Shown: positions 62,501-64,000 of the stretch, piece after piece | Layout: each line of letters opens with the position of its first letter | How positions within the stretch are numbered: the first letter of the stretch is position 1 | NCBI GenBank assembly: GCA_020637595.1 | Contig: JACKKE010000003.1 | Span: 186,001-250,000, forward strand | Direction of reading: 5' to 3' | From: Rhodobacter sp. | Lineage (GTDB): Bacteria; Pseudomonadota; Alphaproteobacteria; Rhodobacterales; Rhodobacteraceae | Length of the DNA stretch: 64,000 nt | Program-made: the position numbers and the translations under genes | Notes under the pieces: model-generated | Databases searched by the model: none | The model's input: the letters and a program-made list of their open reading frames with translations, nothing else | What the model was told of the DNA's origin: nothing

Positions 62501-62514
62501 GCGAGACGGCCGGG

Positions 62515-62543
62515 TTGACTTCGGCAAGGGGCGCACGCAAGAC
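62515..62543 (+). promoter_or_regulatory. Candidate lepB promoter (first copy)
   Basis: TTGACT (62515-62520), spacer of 17 bases, CAAGAC (62538-62543), 27 bases before the ATG. The same arrangement, with the same -10-position hexamer and the same spacer length, precedes the second lepB at 63372-63400, which supports its reality despite the non-consensus -10. Confidence 0.55.
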
Positions 62544-62569
62544 AGCGGGGCACCGCGAGGGAGTTGACG

Positions 62570-63361
62570 ATGGCCGCAGCTGCAGAGAAGAACGATGGCA
62601 TCTGGGAAACGGTCAAGACCGTGTTCTGGGCGCTGGTGATCGCCGGCATCTTTCGCACACTGTTCTTCCAGCCGTTCTGGATCCCCTCGGGGTCGATGAA
62701 GGACACGTTGCTGATCGGCGACTTCCTGTTCGTCAACAAGATGGCCTATGGCTATTCGCGCCATTCCTGCCCGTTCAGCCTGTGCCCCTTCTCCGGCCGG
62801 ATCTTTGGCTCGGAGCCCGAGCGCGGCGATATCGTTGTATTCCGCCATCCGGTGAACGGCGAGGATCTGATCAAGCGCGTGATCGGCCTGCCGGGCGACC
62901 GGATCCAGGTGCGGGGCGGCATCCTCTATATCAACGACCAGGAGGTTCCGCAGGAGCCCGATGGCGTCTTTGCCGAGACCTACGAACGTCAGGGGTCGAT
63001 GGGCGGCTATCCGCGGTGTTACAACGCGCCGGTCGGCCAGGGCGGCGTCTGCGAAAAGCCGCGCGCCATCGAGACCCTGCCGAACGGGGTGCGCCACCCG
63101 GTGCTGAACATCGAGGACAACGGCTTTGCCGACAACACGCCGGTGTTCACTGTCCCCGCGGACCATATCTTCGTGATGGGCGACAACCGCGACAACTCGG
63201 TCGATTCGCGCTTTCCGCAGACCGCAGGGGGCGTGGGCTTTGTGCCGATGGAGAACCTCATCGGGCGGGCTGATCGGGTGATCTTCTCGTCGGCGGGCAC
63301 CTCGATGCTGTTCTTCTGGACCTGGCGCGCCGACCGGTTCTTCCACGCGCTGCATGAGTGA
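62570..63361 (+). CDS. lepB: Signal peptidase I (first copy)
   Basis: 263 residues. It cleaves signal peptides from exported proteins on the periplasmic side of the membrane. One N-terminal membrane anchor (about 16-36), the serine nucleophile Ser42 in PSGSMKDTL, general-base Lys102 in DLIKRVIGLPGDRI and the box E motif GDNRDNSVDSR form a complete Ser-Lys dyad enzyme. A periplasmic insert with Cys at SCPFSLCP and PRCYNAP...GVCEK could be disulfide-bonded. The ATG at 62570 follows GAGGGA. A close paralogue begins 88 bases downstream. Confidence 0.95.
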   Translation: MAAAAEKNDGIWETVKTVFWALVIAGIFRTLFFQPFWIPSGSMKDTLLIGDFLFVNKMAYGYSRHSCPFSLCPFSGRIFGSEPERGDIVVFRHPVNGEDLIKRVIGLPGDRIQVRGGILYINDQEVPQEPDGVFAETYERQGSMGGYPRCYNAPVGQGGVCEKPRAIETLPNGVRHPVLNIEDNGFADNTPVFTVPADHIFVMGDNRDNSVDSRFPQTAGGVGFVPMENLIGRADRVIFSSAGTSMLFFWTWRADRFFHALHE

Positions 63362-63371
63362 CGCGCGCGGG

Positions 63372-63400
63372 TTGACAGACCCGACCGCGGCGCGCAAGAC
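63372..63400 (+). promoter_or_regulatory. Candidate promoter of the second lepB copy
   Basis: TTGACA (63372-63377), 17-base spacer, CAAGAC (63395-63400), 48 bases before the ATG at 63449. Within the spacer the GCGCG-CAAGAC end also resembles the first copy (GCGCACG-CAAGAC), suggesting the promoter was duplicated with the gene. Confidence 0.5.
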
Positions 63401-63448
63401 GGACCCCGGCGGCCGCGCACGGGGCGGGGCGCGCCCCGGGAATGACGG

Positions 63449-64000
63449 ATGACGACCAGCGCACGGAGCTTTGCCGCGGGCCTGTGGGACACGACCAGGA
63501 CCGTGATCTGGGCGCTGCTGATCGCCGGGGTGTTCCGCACGGTCTTCTACCAGCCGTTCTGGATCCCCTCGGGCAGCATGAAGGAAACGCTGCTGATCGG
63601 CGATTTCCTGTTCGTCAACAAGTTCGCTTATGGCTGGTCGCGCCATTCCTGCCCGCTCAGCCTGTGCCCGATCGAGGGGCGCCTGTTCGGCACGATGCCC
63701 GAGCGCGGCGATATCGTCGTGTTCCGCCATCCGGTCTCGGGCGCCGACTATATCAAGCGGCTGATCGGCCTGCCCGGCGACCGGATCCAGGTGCGCAATG
63801 GCGTGCTCTATCTCAACGGCCAGGTCGTTCCGCGACAGCACGACGGCGCCTTTGCCGAAGCCTTTGAGCGTCAGGGCGCGGCGGCCCAGCTGCCGCGCTG
63901 CGAGAACGCGCCGGTGGCGCCGGGCCTGCAGTGCCTGAAATCGCGGATGATCGAGACCCTGCCCAACGGTGTCTCGTATCCGGTTCTGAACATCACCAAC
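63449..64000 (+). CDS. lepB: Signal peptidase I (second, tandem copy), 3' end cut by window
   Basis: 184 residues visible from MTTSARSFAAGLWD (ATG 63449). One membrane anchor is followed by WIPSGSMKETLLIGDFLFVNK with nucleophile Ser43, and YIKRLIGLPGDRI with Lys103. The SRHSCPLSLCP cysteine pair is kept, and the second pair reads PRCENAP...LQCLKS. Identity to the upstream copy is high over the catalytic core and low in the flexible insert, as after divergence of a tandem duplication. The visible part is intact; the box with GDNRDN lies beyond position 64000. The ATG at 63442 is in another frame. Confidence 0.9.
   Translation, partial: MTTSARSFAAGLWDTTRTVIWALLIAGVFRTVFYQPFWIPSGSMKETLLIGDFLFVNKFAYGWSRHSCPLSLCPIEGRLFGTMPERGDIVVFRHPVSGADYIKRLIGLPGDRIQVRNGVLYLNGQVVPRQHDGAFAEAFERQGAAAQLPRCENAPVAPGLQCLKSRMIETLPNGVSYPVLNITN

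Overview
The window looks like chromosomal DNA of a high-GC alphaproteobacterium of the Rhodobacteraceae/Paracoccaceae type. The evidence is a BcsA very close to my recollection of the Rhodobacter sphaeroides protein, a ctaC-ctaB-(small ORF)-ctaG-ctaE-surf1-thrC-M16 block typical of that group, DUF3572/DUF983/DUF1178/DUF2927 proteins, PTS-Ntr enzyme I next to lysC, and GC-rich codon third positions throughout. I see no insertion sequence, prophage, CRISPR array or abrupt composition change, so it reads as core and near-core genome. About 70 protein genes and one tRNA gene (tRNA-Leu, UAA) are supported. The two edge genes (bcsA, second lepB) are cut by the window.

Layout: 1-2.4 kb, cellulose synthase (bcsN-bcsA, minus). 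2.7-4.3 kb, tRNA deaminase tadA and an rRNA pseudouridine synthase. 4.3-9.9 kb, a plus-strand operon of a micro membrane protein, XpaC, TelA, a DUF2927 lipoprotein, an SPFH/GYF_2 protein and a double zinc-ribbon membrane protein, followed by dtd; it resembles envelope-stress modules and is the least characterised part. 10.4-11.6 kb, an ectoine-hydrolase-like M24 protein. 11.7-15.9 kb, a cyclic-di-GMP locus: an H-NOX-fold protein without its heme histidine, an HNOBA-GGDEF cyclase, a HAD phosphatase, DUF3572 and a divergent PleD-like response regulator. 16.2-18.6 kb, an ECF sigma factor with a membrane partner, a periplasmic metal-sensor-like protein and a Met/His-rich EF-hand protein.

18.8-23.6 kb holds DUF983, NUDIX, gltX, an alpha/beta hydrolase, an AraC regulator and a small zincin. 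23.6-31 kb is an acyl-CoA catabolic region: CoA ligase, tRNA-Leu, biotin-dependent acyl-CoA carboxylase (two subunits), a GST and an isovaleryl-type acyl-CoA dehydrogenase. 31-43 kb has guanine deaminase with a divergent LysR gene, hisA, a sodium/solute symporter with a small membrane partner, several small proteins, lysC, ptsP, a GNAT enzyme and a flavin reductase. 43.4-52.9 kb is a long minus-strand run from ctaC down to a GlcD-like flavoprotein, covering cytochrome aa3 oxidase assembly, thrC and an M16 peptidase. 53.1-64 kb has tldD, dprA, topA, a phospholipase-D-family lipoprotein, a two-subunit 3-oxoacid CoA-transferase and two tandem signal peptidase I genes.

Themes: cyclic-di-GMP enzymes and cellulose synthase lie within 16 kb. 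A sequence matching the FNR consensus lies between the cytochrome oxidase operon and tldD. Three copies of a composite intergenic element (GC-rich hairpins, then a C-run, a TATTT core and an AAGATG tail) lie downstream of plus-strand genes. The two lepB genes share a TTGACW-N17-CAAGAC promoter layout. No gene-free stretch exceeds 300 bases; the longest are 2415-2695 (AT-rich, upstream of bcsN) and 15912-16167 (between two 3' ends, nothing recognisable).
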